From Synaphobranchus kaupii (lineage: Eukaryota; Chordata; Actinopteri; Anguilliformes; Synaphobranchidae): a DNA stretch of 64,000 nt. Under the pieces are notes generated by a model. That model was not told where the DNA came from and did not search any database. It saw only the letters and a program-made list of their open reading frames with translations. The translations under genes and the position numbers were made by a program. Numbering within the stretch: position 1 is the first letter of the stretch; the number at the start of each line of letters is the position of its first letter. Positions 11,137 to 23,942 of the stretch are shown in pieces. The stretch is taken from positions 41,358,169 to 41,422,168 of the forward strand of contig CM056380.1 of the NCBI GenBank assembly GCA_029718625.1. The letters run 5' to 3'.

Positions 11137-12186
11137 GTAACACAACAGGGTGTTCAACACACCACCATTTCCGTTTAAATAAACGTTTTGCGCCGCCGCG
11201 GTGGCGTAGCGGACAAAGGCACCGACTTTTTAGTCTGTGCAGTTGCGCCCCGAGGATCGGGGGTTCGATCCCCGGTCCTGCCAGTTCCGAGCATGGCCGG
11301 TGGCTGAGGGAGTGGCAATTGGCAGCTGCTCCCGGCGGGAGGGGCTCGGAGAGAGAGTCGTCGTGCGCAGATGCGGCCCTGGGCGAGTTGGGGTCACGGT
11401 CAGGTTTGGAGGGGCCGCGTCCTGGAAGGGGCGGGGCGTCCTCTCTCCTACTACCCACTGACAGGGCTTGTGGCGGCGATTCTCTCTAGCGGTTGCTACA
11501 CACGGGGATAATTGACAGAATAGGGGTTCAATTGGCTACTAAATTGGGAGAAAATGGGGAAAAAATCAGAAATAAATTTTTATAAAAAAAATAAACGTTT
11601 TGCAACGTTTTGTCGGGGCTGAACGCAGCCCAGGTATGGCTTTGACTAATTAACCCCTGGCTCAGGTAGCCAATTAGCCTTTTACACTGACACTTAAAAA
11701 CAGGTAGATAAGCCTCTAGTAAAACATTTAATGTAGTGTCAAAAGAACTTTGTCATTAATGAGCTTATCAAGAAATTTAGCTAAATGGCTGGGCTAATTA
11801 AATAATGCGTTTAAAAGCAGAGGTTGGCATGAACTTTAGAAATGGACACAACCCTCCTTGCCCACCTCTGCCCCGAGACCTGCAGGGACTATACACTGTT
11901 TGTGATGCATCGCCTTGGACTGTTTTTGCTATAGTTTACTGTTAAAACCATGTTCCAGTGCCAAGGAAATCTTTCTTTCAAGGGTATGTAGGCTTATATC
12001 TAGAGGTTACAATTTATTAATGTAAAATATTTAGTTTTACATTGAATTCAGTATTTTTTCATGTCTTTCATGGATTTACTTCCCATCTTGTCCTTTCAGT
12101 TGAATAAAGTGAACCTACCAAATGTTACTTCAGGGTTGTTTTCCTTGCAGATGTCTTCAAGTTGGTTAAATAATTGTACACAAGTG
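11137..12186. repeat. Right arm of the long terminal inverted repeat
   Basis: Reverse complement of 1-634 once the SINE at 11192-11588 and one target-duplication copy are removed. It ends ATTGTACACAAGTG at 12186, matching the first bases of the window. The segment just inside it (11085-11133) recurs at 13318-13365. Confidence 0.8.
11192..11588 (+). mobile_element. tRNA-derived SINE with 15-bp target duplication
   Basis: The 5' part has RNA polymerase III promoter boxes: an A-box-like GTGGCGTAGCGGA near 11201 and a B box GGTTCGATCCC near 11262. A tRNA-unrelated body and an A-rich tail follow. AAATAAACGTTTTGC flanks both sides (11177-11191 and 11589-11603), the mark of LINE-driven insertion. 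It lies inside the right inverted arm, so it arrived after the arms formed. The 74- and 143-codon open frames across it are not genes. Confidence 0.85.
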
Positions 12187-12443
12187 ACAGGCTCACTACT
12201 CTCTGTATATACATACTACGCACTCAATATATGAAAAACAACTTTGGCAGAAAAAAAGATCACCTCTTACACACTGACAAAACATTGTAAGCGTGGACCA
12301 GATGACAAAATACATTTGTAATATGCTTAGATTCCCTAGTTTGGATTCTTCAGTTTTCCATTTGTCCAGTGTGCTGATGTAGAATATTTATAAACAATGT
12401 CAATGGTCCTCTAATTGGACATTTAAAAAAAATAAATAATAAT

Positions 12444-13294
12444 AATTCCCTTAATTTCTATTTGAGATGTTTCCGATTTAACAGTCCTGTTGTTTTCTAG
12501 GTCAGTGCAATCCCCCTGCATAGGATTAGGAAACATTTTTAACAAGAACTGAGAGGAATGTGGTTCGACCGGTCGGCATAGAAACTCGTCCACATTACTC
12601 CCCGAGGAATTCATATGTAGAAGTCACCAAAGGGTAGAAGAGGGGGTGGACCAATGCATTCCCTTACGAAAAATAAGTATATAAAAGTATACTGAAAGTA
12701 TACTTTTTTAAACATAGTATACTTTTAGTTTACTTTTGGCATACTTTCAAGAAGTAAACTTAGAAAATAGTATACTTCTTGAACACATTAGTATACTTCT
12801 CTGAACTTAAAATTTGACAGTAGCCTTTTAGTTTACTTTTGGTATACGTTCAAGAAGTACACATAGAAAATGGTTTACTTATAGAACACATTATACTTTT
12901 TAGTACACTCCCTAATAGAAAAAGTAGTATAGATTCATACTGGAGTCATATGCAAGTCATTATACAGCCAACCCAGTTGAAATACTGTACACTGGAATTT
13001 ACTTCTTTTTTTAATTATCTGTATATATATTGTTTAAGTATTCAGAAAATAGAAGTAAATTACATGATGCATTTTATAATGAAGTCATAGCTTTATACCA
13101 TTATACTATTAAGAATAATCACATTTGATATTGTAATTATTTTTATTGCTCCACATTTTGTCCGACCGGTCGAACCACATTCCTCTCAGTTCTTGTTAAA
13201 AATGTTTCCTAATCCTATGCAGGGGGAATGCACTGACCTAGAAAACAACAGGACTGTTAAATCGGAAACATCTCAAATAGAAATTAAGGGAATT
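12444..13294. mobile_element. Fold-back (MITE-like) element with 133-bp arms
   Basis: 12444-12576 recurs as its reverse complement at 13162-13294, including the GACCGGTCG word and the block ending in GTTAAAAATG. The roughly 585-bp loop holds many imperfect AAGTATACT/AGTATACTT words, similar to 38540-38760. No target duplication was identified. No coding capacity. Confidence 0.7.
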
Positions 13295-13908
13295 TTGTTA
13301 TTTTTTATTTTTTTTATTAAAAGTCGACCTGCCTTTCTGGCATAATTAAAGTGTGGTGATAAAATGGAGAAAGAAAAACATCCTTCATTTTGTGCAACTG
13401 CAATCAAATATAGCCAACTGGTTGGGTGAAACCCTAGTTTGTGAAACTGACCGTTTCAAGCTGCGTCTGCAGCCTGGCACAGAAACTCCCTTTGTAAAAA
13501 GTGTTCAGTGTGTGCAAACTGGCTGCAGTGATCCCCTCATTCATAAACATGAACCCAGACCCACTGGTGTGTTCTCCTGTAAACTGCTACAAACCCCATT
13601 GCTTACTATGCTAGCAAGGTAACACGCAACACCAAATCTGTCAAAATGACAATCACAAGTGGAAGGTGGATGAACCCCCATGCAGAATAACCCTTGATCA
13701 ACCGCGTACCTGTGCTACCCCCCCCACCCCCCCCCCCCCCCGGACTGCCATGCCTCACTTTTCTCTTCTTTTGGTACAGTTTACTCACACGTTCCTCTGG
13801 GCTGGCCGTAAAAACAAGGGAAGAGATATTTGGGCCACAAAGCGCGCCTTGCTACAGCGACAGGACCCCCCCCCCACCACACACACGATCAGGGGGGGGG
13901 GGGGGGGC
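13295..13908. other. 3' flank of elovl6l; poly-C and poly-G runs
   Basis: Presumed 3' untranslated or downstream sequence of the minus-strand elongase gene. It includes C-rich runs near 13720-13742 and 13866-13875 and a G run at 13892-13907 that abuts the stop codon. On the minus strand the stop is therefore followed immediately by about 17 C residues. No convincing AATAAA was located on the minus strand in the first few hundred bases. Confidence 0.5.
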
Positions 13909-14336
13909 CTATTCTCCTTTAGAGCCCTTGCCCGAGGCACCTTTGAAGTAGGACTGGTAGACCAAGGAGGAGATCAGGAGCAGGTAGCTGAGGTACATGA
14001 GAGAGGACCACATGATGTGGTCCAGGTAGGATGGACAGTGGCCCTCCTGCATCCACATGTAGACCAAGCCGTTGACCGTCAGGCCCATGGACATCTGGGC
14101 GATCTGCATGGTGGTGATGATGATGGTGTAGGGGCGGGGCACACGCACGCCGGCCACCCGCAGGGTGGAGTAGCTGTACATCAGCGAGTGGACCGGGTAG
14201 TTCATGGTCATGAACCAACCGCCGCCCGCCACCTGGTCCTTGTAGGAGTACCAGGAGTAGAGCAGGACGGTGATGTGGTGGTACCAGTGCAGGAAGATGA
14301 GGCGCTGCTTCCGTAGAACGATGAAGATGGTGTCAC
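13909..14336 (-). CDS. elovl6l: Fatty acid elongase ELOVL6-like, last coding exon (exon 4)
   Basis: This exon encodes the C-terminal 142 codons including the stop (TAG at 13909-13911). It starts after an acceptor (CCCACACAG on the minus strand) in phase 1 and reads [20 protein letters not shown] onward. The HxxHH box (HWYHH, about 14303-14289) is the catalytic histidine motif of ELO-family condensing enzymes of the ER membrane, which join malonyl-CoA to acyl-CoA in the first step of elongation; ELOVL6 acts mainly on C12-C16 saturated and monounsaturated chains. Several hydrophobic membrane segments follow and the tail is Lys/Gly-rich. Homology to ELOVL6 is strong throughout. The diverged C-terminus and N-terminus favour the fish elovl6l paralogue over elovl6. 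With exons 1-3 the protein totals 271 residues, the usual family length. Confidence 0.93.
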
Positions 14337-14926
14337 CTGTGTGGGAGGGTAGAGAGTGGCACTCATGATGACAGAACGTAAACACACACACTTTGATTGT
14401 TCATATGCAAAAATCCATATAGCTACATTCGGAGATCAATCCAATCAGGAAAGCCCACACAACAGCCAATGGCATTATGAACCACCAGACAGCATGTTGG
14501 CCTTTGCATGGGTGTTAAGGCCCGAGTCACTGTGCCTCAGTGTTCATAGATTCAACCTTTTTTAAGGGATTATTTTAGCCTCCATTTGGAATGCCCAATC
14601 GTATTTCTACACCTCTCCCATTGCTGTAACATCCAATTTGAGAGTGCACACAAGCTCATGTGCCCTTTGTGCCTATTGACAAGCGGCAATTTTGTTTCCG
14701 TTCTGGTGCGTCACCAGGAACCCCGCCTGGTCTCGCCGGGCCTCCCTACACGGCACGAGTGCAACGAATGGAAACCAATCAGATGAGCTTTAAAAAATGT
14801 GCTGGATTCTCACCAACGTGTGGCCACGAAACTCCATCCCTCTTCCGTATCTGAGCCTTTAGCCACCCACACACTCACCCTGACAACCACCCACACCCCA
14901 ATTCCCACCACGACCCACACACTTAC
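14337..14926 (-). other. elovl6l: elovl6l intron 3
   Basis: A 590-bp intron between donor GTAAGTGTG (minus strand, 14926 downward) and acceptor CACACAG ending at 14337. No repeat is recognised apart from a C/A-rich stretch near 14880-14920. Confidence 0.85.
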
Positions 14927-15078
14927 CCAGCTGAGGGGCCTTGCTGAGGACGAAGGCATAGGCCCAGAACTTGCTGACGGGTGCACTGTAGAAGCTCTGG
15001 TCGCACACGGACTGCTTGAAGCCGCTGGTATTGAGAACGTGCAGCATGTACCTGCCCGTCCGCACCGTGCCGATGATG
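14927..15078 (-). CDS. elovl6l: Fatty acid elongase ELOVL6-like, exon 3
   Basis: A 152-base exon between acceptor TTCCGCAG and donor GTAAGTGTG on the minus strand. It reads [20 protein letters not shown] then [20 protein letters not shown] and LSKAPQL. The [29 protein letters not shown] block is highly diagnostic of ELOVL6. Phases fit: it takes two bases (AG) from exon 2 to complete a Ser codon and leaves one G that starts the Gly codon finished by exon 4. No stops or frameshifts. Confidence 0.93.
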
Positions 15079-15142
15079 CTGCGGAAAAAAACAGCCCAGA
15101 CCCAGCCCGTTAATGAGAGCGCTTCAACTTACCGCAACACCT

Positions 15143-15312
15143 GGGGGGTATACTACAAAGCAGGATTACTGAGTTAGCTGGATAACTGCACTGAGTAAAA
15201 CTGGAACCCTCCCAAATCTGGAACATGGACTTAAGTTAAAATGGCTGTTCTGTGTTTTACTCAGTGCAGTTATCCAGCTAACTCAGTAATCCTGCTTCAT
15301 AGTATACCCCCC
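15143..15312. mobile_element. Fold-back MITE (GGGGTATACTAC...)
   Basis: Near-perfect palindrome. The left end GGGGGGTATACTACAAAGCA and the following block with GAGTTAGCTGGATAACTGCA are repeated inverted at the right end. It lies in elovl6l intron 2. A shorter relative lies at 30236-30310. Confidence 0.75.
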
Positions 15313-16346
15313 TGGTGAACTTAATACACCACCTTGACCCTCAGAGATATTATACACAATATAGGGTGCACAACAAGGGCCATTTCCCGATTCGGTGTCA
15401 ACCTCTTTTTTAATTTAGGTCAATCATATCTTGATCTTATTATAATCATACCGTATATTATATCATATATATAATATTATCAGTAACAGCTATAGACTAC
15501 ACAAATATCCTCAATGTTTTACTGTGGTCTGATATACATCTGATTAGAAGCCAAGCCAGGGTAATCAGTTGAAAAAAACAATCACAAATTCACTTAATTT
15601 TGACAAGAGGGAAAAAAATCAGTTGTGTGGAATTCAGTTTAAAAATGAGGCATAAACATTGGTTTTCAGTCCGTTTTTAGTCAGAAATGTATCCACTGTT
15701 TATCCTCGTACCATACCAACACCTTGGAGAAGCCAAAATGAATTAGACCAGACACACCTGTCTGGCAGGTAGGGAAATTTTACATGTGAACCAATCACAG
15801 CACTCCTCCGCCATTTTTGACATGAACATGCAGCACCATCGCATGAGCCAAAGGATACAATTATCCCTGGCAACTCTCCAGTGCCAGAACGTACAGCTCA
15901 ACACTCATGGTGCACCAAAGTCTTCTATTATTTTAACAGTTCCATTGTTTAAACTTATGCTCACAGTTCACACAAAACAAAACCGGCCAGCTTGCCAATA
16001 AGCCATAACCTTGGAAGAACGTTAATGAGTTGTCATGTAAAACCAAATTCAAGGAAATTAAACCGTGGTTTTGATTGTGAAAAAAAGATGCAAGCAAAAG
16101 CCTGACAGGTAAACACTGACCTAACATTTGTATACTAAAGGCTCAAAAACAATAATAAAGGTTTAAATATGTCCATAGTTCCCCCAAGCAACCTTTTTTT
16201 TTGCCTGGCAGTCACCAAAATGTGAACCGCTGCCAAAACCCATATTAGTGATGAGGACAACAGGAGTGCCACACTTTGGACAAAATTTACCGCTACAGTT
16301 CCACCTGCACATTAGCTTTTCAAGCTTTAAGCACCTCTTTAATTAA
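15313..16346. other. elovl6l intron sequence, no feature recognised
   Basis: AT-rich intronic DNA. Open frames at 15786-16001 and 15933-16127 overlap on opposite strands with no domain signal. Confidence 0.6.
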
Positions 16347-17049
16347 AGGAGCTATATGTAACATTGACACTGAGCGTTTAAAATGGGTACTGCAATCCAA
16401 ATTCACAATATTGGAGAGAGTTGAGACACTGAACGAGCGCAAGACGAGCCGAGCGCAACATTATATTTTGAGATGAGCTTATTCTATTTTGACAATGACA
16501 AACGACGACAAGTCCTACACTAAGTTGATCAGCTAATGTAATGTAATGTAATTGCAATTTGATTATTATTTATTCTTTGCAAATTATAAACCAGCTCATG
16601 TGGACTTTTTAGAACTCTGTCAATGTTAGCTAGATGCATGGCTGGCTATGTTTACGGTCACACAGATATAAGCTAACGTTAGTGGTATGTTTAGCGAGTA
16701 ACTATATACATATATATATATTTAAATCTTTAGCTAGCTAGCTAGCTAAATGGAAACAATGTTGAACTTAGCTTAGGCATTCGTAAATCGGCTGTCGGAG
16801 TGCCGGAGTACATCTGGTTGTTCGTAATGGGCAGTGGACTCGGAGTCAACTCGGAGAATAGTGAATCACACAGGCCAAAACAAATACAGACGTTCCGACC
16901 CGCAATGGAAATTTCAAAGGAGAACATACTGGCTGTAGCATTGTTGTCGGAGAAGCCAGTATTTCGACTTAGCATGTTTCCTTAATCTCTGATGACATGT
17001 CATGGTCTTTTTATGATTAAGTACAGTAAATTTGTTACATATAGCTCCT
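16347..17049. mobile_element. TTAA-flanked TIR element (piggyBac/Kolobok-type, non-autonomous)
   Basis: The ends AGGAGCTATATGTAAC and GTTACATATAGCTCCT are inverted repeats, each bordered by TTAA (16343-16346 and 17050-17053). TTAA duplication is the mark of piggyBac and Kolobok transposases. The 703-bp interior encodes no recognisable transposase, so it must have been moved in trans. Confidence 0.75.
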
Positions 17050-17053
17050 TTAA

Positions 17054-20000
17054 GCTATAAAACACACATATTAAAACCTCAGAGATATGACTAACCCTTC
17101 AATGAAACAAGATGCAAGACCTTTCTTCATCAAGTTCCCTTAGCATCATAGGCAAAACTGTGCACATTAAAACCAAAAGTCAACCTTTTTGTTGAGAATT
17201 CCAAAATAGTAGACTAGCAGGATATGAATTATGAAATTTACTTTTTCACCCACTGGCCAGAGTGGCTTGCGGATTCTAAAAATCACTAGCCACTTTCAAC
17301 ATTTTACCAGCCACATTAGCTTTTTCAATATAACACAACCTGGTTGGTTACTTGCTAAAGTGACTGCTAGAGAAAAAATCTTCCAAGCCACAATCAAGAT
17401 TTTCCCAGCATTTGGCTGGTGGCAGGTTGGGGTTAATTTCACACCCTGCAGACTGGATGAAGGGACACATCTTATTGCTATTGCTAACAATACAACAGCA
17501 TTTGATGCAGGGAGGAAAGATATCAAACAGTTCATAAATAAAGCTCAGCTCTGAAAAGGAGACATCACAAACTAAAGCCAACGTGAGAGGGAAGGGAGAT
17601 TCTGATAAGATTCCATTACCACTAGTTTGATTCTTGGTTAACTTCAATTATGGTCTATAGATACAAAATGAGTAGCCCATTTAAAATTATGCTAATGCAT
17701 TCAAATTCCTAAAATGAGTGCATTTTTCATGTCTTTCACAGTTAAACATTTCATATCCAAAGGACATCAATCCCTGTTTCATGTTTCTCCTATTCAAAAT
17801 GGGCGTAAGAAATAACTGAGGGGGTAAGAAATCAATGTTTTCCCATTTGCATGAACCCGTGCCATTTTTTTGTGACCTATCATTTGTGGATTAGAGGGGC
17901 GTGGCTGGGGATTCCAGTTCAGCCTTACTGTGGAGCTTGTGCGGATTAGGATTGTAAATCCCGCGCAGCTAGACCAATTAGGGAAGGTTTAAGCGTGATA
18001 TTTTCCGCTGTTGCTGTGGAAAAAGGTAAGAGTTTTGAAATGTTACTGTTTTTACAACCGGATGAGACTACTTCTTTAAATTTGCGGGATCAGCTAGTAA
18101 TTGACCACGTGTCAGAGGCAATAGTACCACTTTGCCTCCCGCTCTAAGTCTGGTCTGCAGGCTGACCCCAGCTTATCCAAAAAGGCAGCCTGTGTATATT
18201 ATATTAACTGTCAGCCACCAACGCTGATTCTATACTCGTATGTATCTGACTCCAATTTAATTATTAGTATATAATTGCAATGTAGAATTTATAGTTGATT
18301 TGTTAAAGTACTCTCATACTCTTGAGTATGTTCTCTGAACTGGATGCGCTGGTTCCACCGGGTGCTACTTACGGCCGTTTATGTACACCACTCACGGCTG
18401 ACTAGATGTCTGCATTTATCTCAGAGGTTGCGGAAGAGGCCACTTCATAAGGTATAGCCTATCCAAAAGGCTCAGGGACCCGAGAAGATAATATTGGCAA
18501 CACCCGTTCTCAACATGTATAAAAGTCATGCGGAGATGATCTAACTTAAGACATAGTTCTACGGGTGCAATACTCCGTGATACATTAAGCTTAACTAGTC
18601 AATCTCCCTAGATCAGCAGAGGGGGAAATTAATCAACTCATTACCGTGTTAACAGAGATAGAATGTCTTTTTCAGAGAAACCACACAAATCAAGTTTAAC
18701 AGTTTACCAGGTAGGTTCTTTTACTTTAAAATAATCAATCATGGTTACAAATTACAACACAACATATTCAAAATAGAGTATAGAGAAAAATACTAAGTCA
18801 TACCTGGCAATCGCTACACACAATACACAAAGTGAGATGTGCGGGAGAGTCTGGCTACAGCTTCCCCTAGTTCTTTGCTTCCTTTGATTATATGCCAAAA
18901 CTCTGTGTTTGATCTGGCTGTGGATGATCGTAAAACCATAAACTGGCCAAAAGGCTAATATTGCACCTTTCGTCCCCCCTCCACGGGGGGTTTGGAAGAA
19001 AGAGTTTCCTGTGGTATAATTCCACAGTGGCAGTTTACTCCTGAGTTATGAAATATATATTTCCTACATGTTCATTTAGGAAATATAGACCATTGCACCA
19101 CACACACCGAGACCATCAAAACGATATCACACATGAATAGGTCTACGTTCGTGTTGTCATGAGAATCTCATCTCTGCATAGTTTTCAAATGTGATTAATA
19201 TTAATGCCACAAACAGTCCCAGGATTCCTGTTGAAGAACATTACATTATACCCTAGTTTCCCCTGTTCAGTCAGATACATTAACTGTGTGTATTTACTCA
19301 TGTAACACTCAGAAACTGAACAATATATACTTGTTCCTCTGGAAAAAGAGTGTACAATGTATGTTCCAGTGTCAGGACTATTTCCAGTATATACTGTACA
19401 ATGTAGCATAAATATTCATCACATTTTAAGGTTTTTAAGCTTTAGGAAGACCAACGCAGTCTGTATTGTTATACCATGCTGTGCGGACATTATTTGAATG
19501 AAAGGGATGTGGCCTGCCTCAGTGACGTCAGGCGGGGGCAGTCTTGCATTGTCCGTGAGTGGGAATTTCAAACAGATCAGAGTCTCTCCCAGGATCATAA
19601 AATCCTAGGACATTCTCGGACACCGTAAACCTGAGGCCAGATGGTCCCAGCAAACATCCCGGCACCAGAAGCGTGACTTGATTGCCACTTCCCGGTATTG
19701 TGTTCTCTTTAGGTGCTCTGGGTGTTAAATCCTGTCTTACAGGATTACAAACCTGCACTGAAGGGCCGTGGATGCTTGTGCGCATGTGCACACACGCTCA
19801 CGCACACACACTTGCTTCTACTGTTAACAAACAAACATCCCTATGGCTACATTAGGAAATCAATCCAATCAGGAAAACGCGTTATAAAGTCAATGGCGTT
19901 ATAAACCAGCGGACAACATGTGGGCCTTTACATGTGTGTTAATGCCTGAATCACCACTGCTGTGTCCAACAGTGCTCACTAATGCTTTAAGCTCAGAGGA

Positions 20001-20308
20001 CAAACGCATTCACTTTATGTGTACTGCGCACAGAGCTTGTTCAATCTTAAAGAAAAAAAATATCAATACCAGCTATTAGCTGCCATTATATCCAGTAGCA
20101 GCCAGAGTGGCTTTGTATGGGCAAGATGTTTCCAGGGAAACGGACGTGGCAAAAGATCATGCCGACATTGTCATCAATGGTTATGTCTCCAAGGCAAATC
20201 CCCTAACAAGCTCTCTAATTTGCCTGGGGGTGAGACTGCATGCGCAGGTTGCATGGAAACAAGACCCCAAAGCCAGTCATTATAAATCAATGATGTGGGC
20301 TTCACCTA
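17054..20308. other. elovl6l intron 2, unassigned stretch
   Basis: About 3.2 kb without a gene or a repeat boundary I can support. Open frames at 17231-17554, 17296-17535 and 17348-17647 overlap each other on both strands; the one at 19528-19791 has no motif. An AC-rich patch lies near 19785-19815. Confidence 0.5.
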
Positions 20309-21467
20309 CATACAGGCAGTGGCATTTTTACATTAGGGGCAGGTGGGGCAGTGCCCCACCAGACGTGGCGCTGTTGTGCAAGGTAGCTACTCGTAACATC
20401 TGAACGTTGTGGCAAAATGTATTTTATATTTAATGCGAAACAGTGATTCAATCGTGAAATTGGCGTGTATAAATATAATAAACTTGACTCACACTCCTTA
20501 TAGTGATGTTTTTGAGTAGTTTCCTTGTATGTGTGTGCTCATTCTGTGGACTGCGCTCCCTGTCCTATGTCTCTGCTGTGCGGTGCTGCCCCACCGTTGC
20601 TAGGGAAACAACGTGAGCGTGATCTGCGTAAGCAGGGAAAACCTGCTGCAAATTATATTGGGCGGAGGGGCTGAAATGTTTTTGCCCCTACTAATTCTGC
20701 CTAGCAACAGGTGGCGAAAAAAAAAAAAAAAAGCTAATGTCGTTAACGTGGGCTGACGTGACCAGGAAAAAACCATAAACAAAGCCAATTCAGTGTGTGT
20801 GTGTATCGCTAATGCTAGCCAGCTAAAGTTTTCCATTTGTTTGATTTTATTTTGCCATAGGTGTCAAGTTTGCCCATATAAAATACGGTTTTTCCAACTT
20901 TTCGAAGGTATACAGGCGTATAAGGTTATGATACAGGAAATGTAGTCTAACATTTTTTTTTAATGTTTTCCAACATAATTAATTTAATCGCTGCAATCAC
21001 ATTTTCTTTCTGCCTCTCTCTGATATTTTCTCGATTTCTGAGGCCGTGGGAAAAGCAAGTAACACATCAAGACTAAGTTATGATCTAAAAATACGCTTTA
21101 TGACAATGAAGCACCTTGCTGAATTTGTTACACACTCATTATTATGTGAAAAGCTAAATACATGAATATATTAAATAAACTTGAATCAGACAAATAACTG
21201 GTGGCTAGTGATTTTAATAGATAATGTTTTATACGGTTTTTGGTGAATTTATAGTTTTGCAGGCGTGAAAATAAGGGCAGCTCTCTCCAGAGGTTGACAC
21301 CTATGTTGTTTACCTTTTTGAAGTTTCTTTAAGGCATGTCTTAACATAGCTAAAGCAATACCAAATGTTAGTATTAAATGTTTGCATATTTATTTGACAT
21401 TTATCTGATAATTCTCGTTATTATAATATGCCATTGGCATGCTTCGCGTTTTTTGTATTTTAGCTAG

Positions 21468-22523
21468 TGTGGGAATAAAAAAAGGCCCCTGGAACATTCA
21501 GGCAACAGACAGCAATAACAAGCTGAGAAGAATGCCATTAGAAACATTGTTGCAGGAGTAGAGAGAAAAGACTCAGGAATTCAAGGGAGTTTTAGAAAGT
21601 CTCCAGAGAAACCAAACGGACCAACATGTTATTGAATAATCAAAATGTATGCCATAAGCAGTTTATACGCCATATGATCAAATGTAAATCAAGTTATATG
21701 TATACAGATGCACAATAAGTATATACCTAGGCAGTGGAAGTATGATCAATATAAAAGTGTGTATAATGAGTAATCAGTAATGAATAACAAAAGAGGACTG
21801 TTATAACAAAGGAGGACTGTTAGGAGGGCAGATGCAAGTGCAAATGTAACCAAGGACACATACTGAGAGTTAGAGGATGTAGCCACACTTAATCTTTTAG
21901 AAAAGGAGGGTGCGAGCGGGTCTGAAATAATGGTAACAGAAATTGAAAAAGCACAAGCTCAAAATCGTAAACAATAGTGACAAACTCGCTGACGTAGTCA
22001 ATAAAATTAGGGGCAGGTTATGGGAGTGGGAAGCTCCGAAGCCCCACAAAGGGTGTACCTAGCAGAATGATAGTTGTCAAAATCACATCAGTATTCTCAT
22101 CTTCACTTTTTTCTTCATACTTTTGCTTCAACAACTGACCTGTGACACCTAGGTGGCTCACTTACTGGAATACTCAGACTGGACTCTAACTCTCATGCAT
22201 TTAGCGCTCAAGTGACAGAGAAAAGACTTAGACAAAATCTGACAGGGAAAAGTGCGGCCTATGGGCTGCAGCTATTAGGCTGCCTCTAATAGGCTCACTG
22301 GAAACAAGATGATTTTTGCTCACATGTTTTATCTGCGCAGATCAGCCTGGGTTATTGCATGTATTCTCTTTTGAATTATATACAATAAATCCTGTTTGCA
22401 TCAGACTCTGGAAGACCGTGTTATTTTGAGAAGTTAAGAGAATTGGACTTAAATGAAGGGTGAATACCTGAAACGGTCATTATCTGGCCTGGACTGATGA
22501 AGTGAAGGTATTTTTATCCTACA
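21468..22523 (+). repeat. 5' LTR of the endogenous retrovirus
   Basis: Starts TGTGGGAAT and ends ATCCTACA. By eye it differs from the 3' LTR at about five substitutions and three indels over some 1.03 kb, which implies a young insertion. A possible polyadenylation signal AATAAA lies near 22383. Confidence 0.9.
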
Positions 22524-22550
22524 TTAGTTGGCGAGCCTAGTCCGGAGGTG
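22524..22550 (+). promoter_or_regulatory. Candidate primer-binding site region
   Basis: Directly after the 5' LTR comes TTAG and then TGGCGAGCCTAGTCCGGA. TGG shortly after the LTR is where the tRNA 3' CCA pairs to start minus-strand synthesis. I could not match it to a specific tRNA. Confidence 0.45.
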
Positions 22551-22595
22551 TTGAGGGAACCAGACACACGGACGGAACAGACTGCCTCCACGGTT

Positions 22596-23855
22596 TAAAA
22601 GTGGCCACAAACGAAGGTACGCAGAACCAGTTAAACTCTGCACATATTTTAAACCGGTGATCAGTGTTCTTCCACCCGTGCTAAGGTGAACTGCAACCTC
22701 TCACTCCAAAAGAATCTAGAAAGTAAGATAAAATCGCGGTGAGAAAAGAGCCTGATGTTTGTCATGTTTGTCATGTTTGTCATATGTGGCATGTTTTTGG
22801 CATAATTTGTGTGTCATGTTGGTCATGTGTGCAATGTTCGTGATGGTTTTGGCATAATTTGTTTGTCATGTTTGTGATATTTGTAATGTTTGGCATGGTT
22901 TTGGCATAATTTGTTTGTCATGTTTGGCATGTTTTTGGCATGATTTGTTGTAAAATAACAAAGTGTGTGAGTGAAAAGGTTAATGGGTATGAGTGAGAGT
23001 GTGAATTGTAAGAGAAGAGTTTAAGTAGTGTCGGAGAAATAAACTAACGGGTGATATGTCGCTATACACTGGTTGAGAGTGATAAACGGTATCTAAAACC
23101 GGCTGGAGGGCATTTTGTTGAAAGATTCTGTGTTCAACGCCTCACCTTGGGGGGAGGTGCAGCAGAATAAAGCGAAAGAGGTTCCGTGCTAAGTAATCCT
23201 CCAGTGACGCTAGGTGCGAGCTGTATCGAGTAGAAGCTTTAACACGGAACAATTGACGAAGGGGCCTGCTATTAAGACGTTTACCTGAAGCACGACGGTG
23301 TACCAGGAAAACGTGCTGAACTAGCAAGAGAAAAGAGGGTAAGCTGCGGTAGACTCTTTGTCTGTGTCACAGAGGTGAGACAGCAGGAGTTGAAAGGGCA
23401 GACTGGAGGGAAGGAGAGTGGAAAGGTAGTGAGTCTGTTTGAGAACTCCATGCCAAGACGGCAGGGGTGGCAGACTAATTAGGAAAGAAAACTACCACTG
23501 GCCAGGGATGAATGAACGTGTCGACACATGAATGAAAAAAGTATGTGTGGAATGGATCCACGTGTGTGAGTTTAAAAGTGGCCACAAACGAAGGTACGCA
23601 GAACCAGTTAAACTCTGCACATATTTTAAACCGGTGATCAGTGTTCTTCCACCCGTGCTAAGGTGAACTGCAACCTCTCACTCCAAAAGAATCTAGAAAG
23701 TAAGATAAAATCGCGGTGAGAAAAGAGCCTGATGTTTGTCATGTTTGTCATGTTTGTCATATGTGGCATGTTTTTGGCATAATTTGTGTGTCATGTTGGT
23801 CATGTGTGCAATGTTCGTGATGGTTTTGGCATAATTTGTTTGTCATGTTTGTGAT
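22596..23855 (+). repeat. Retroviral leader with a 285-bp direct duplication
   Basis: About 22596-22880 recurs almost unchanged at about 23571-23855, 975 bp apart. Both copies end in a series of short tandem words (TTTGTCATG, TTTTTGGCATAATTTG). The duplication lies in the untranslated leader, where packaging signals usually sit. No coding function is apparent. Confidence 0.8.
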
Positions 23856-23942
23856 AAAAGTATGAGAGTCATAAATGAAAATCACCGCGCAAGCGAAAAG
23901 TAAAAGAATGCACTGTTGTGGCTTAAGAAATAAGCACAGAGG

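Noticed and set aside
13666..14316. 216-codon plus-strand frame
   Set aside because: It is the antisense shadow of elovl6l exon 4; the minus strand carries the homologous protein and splice sites.
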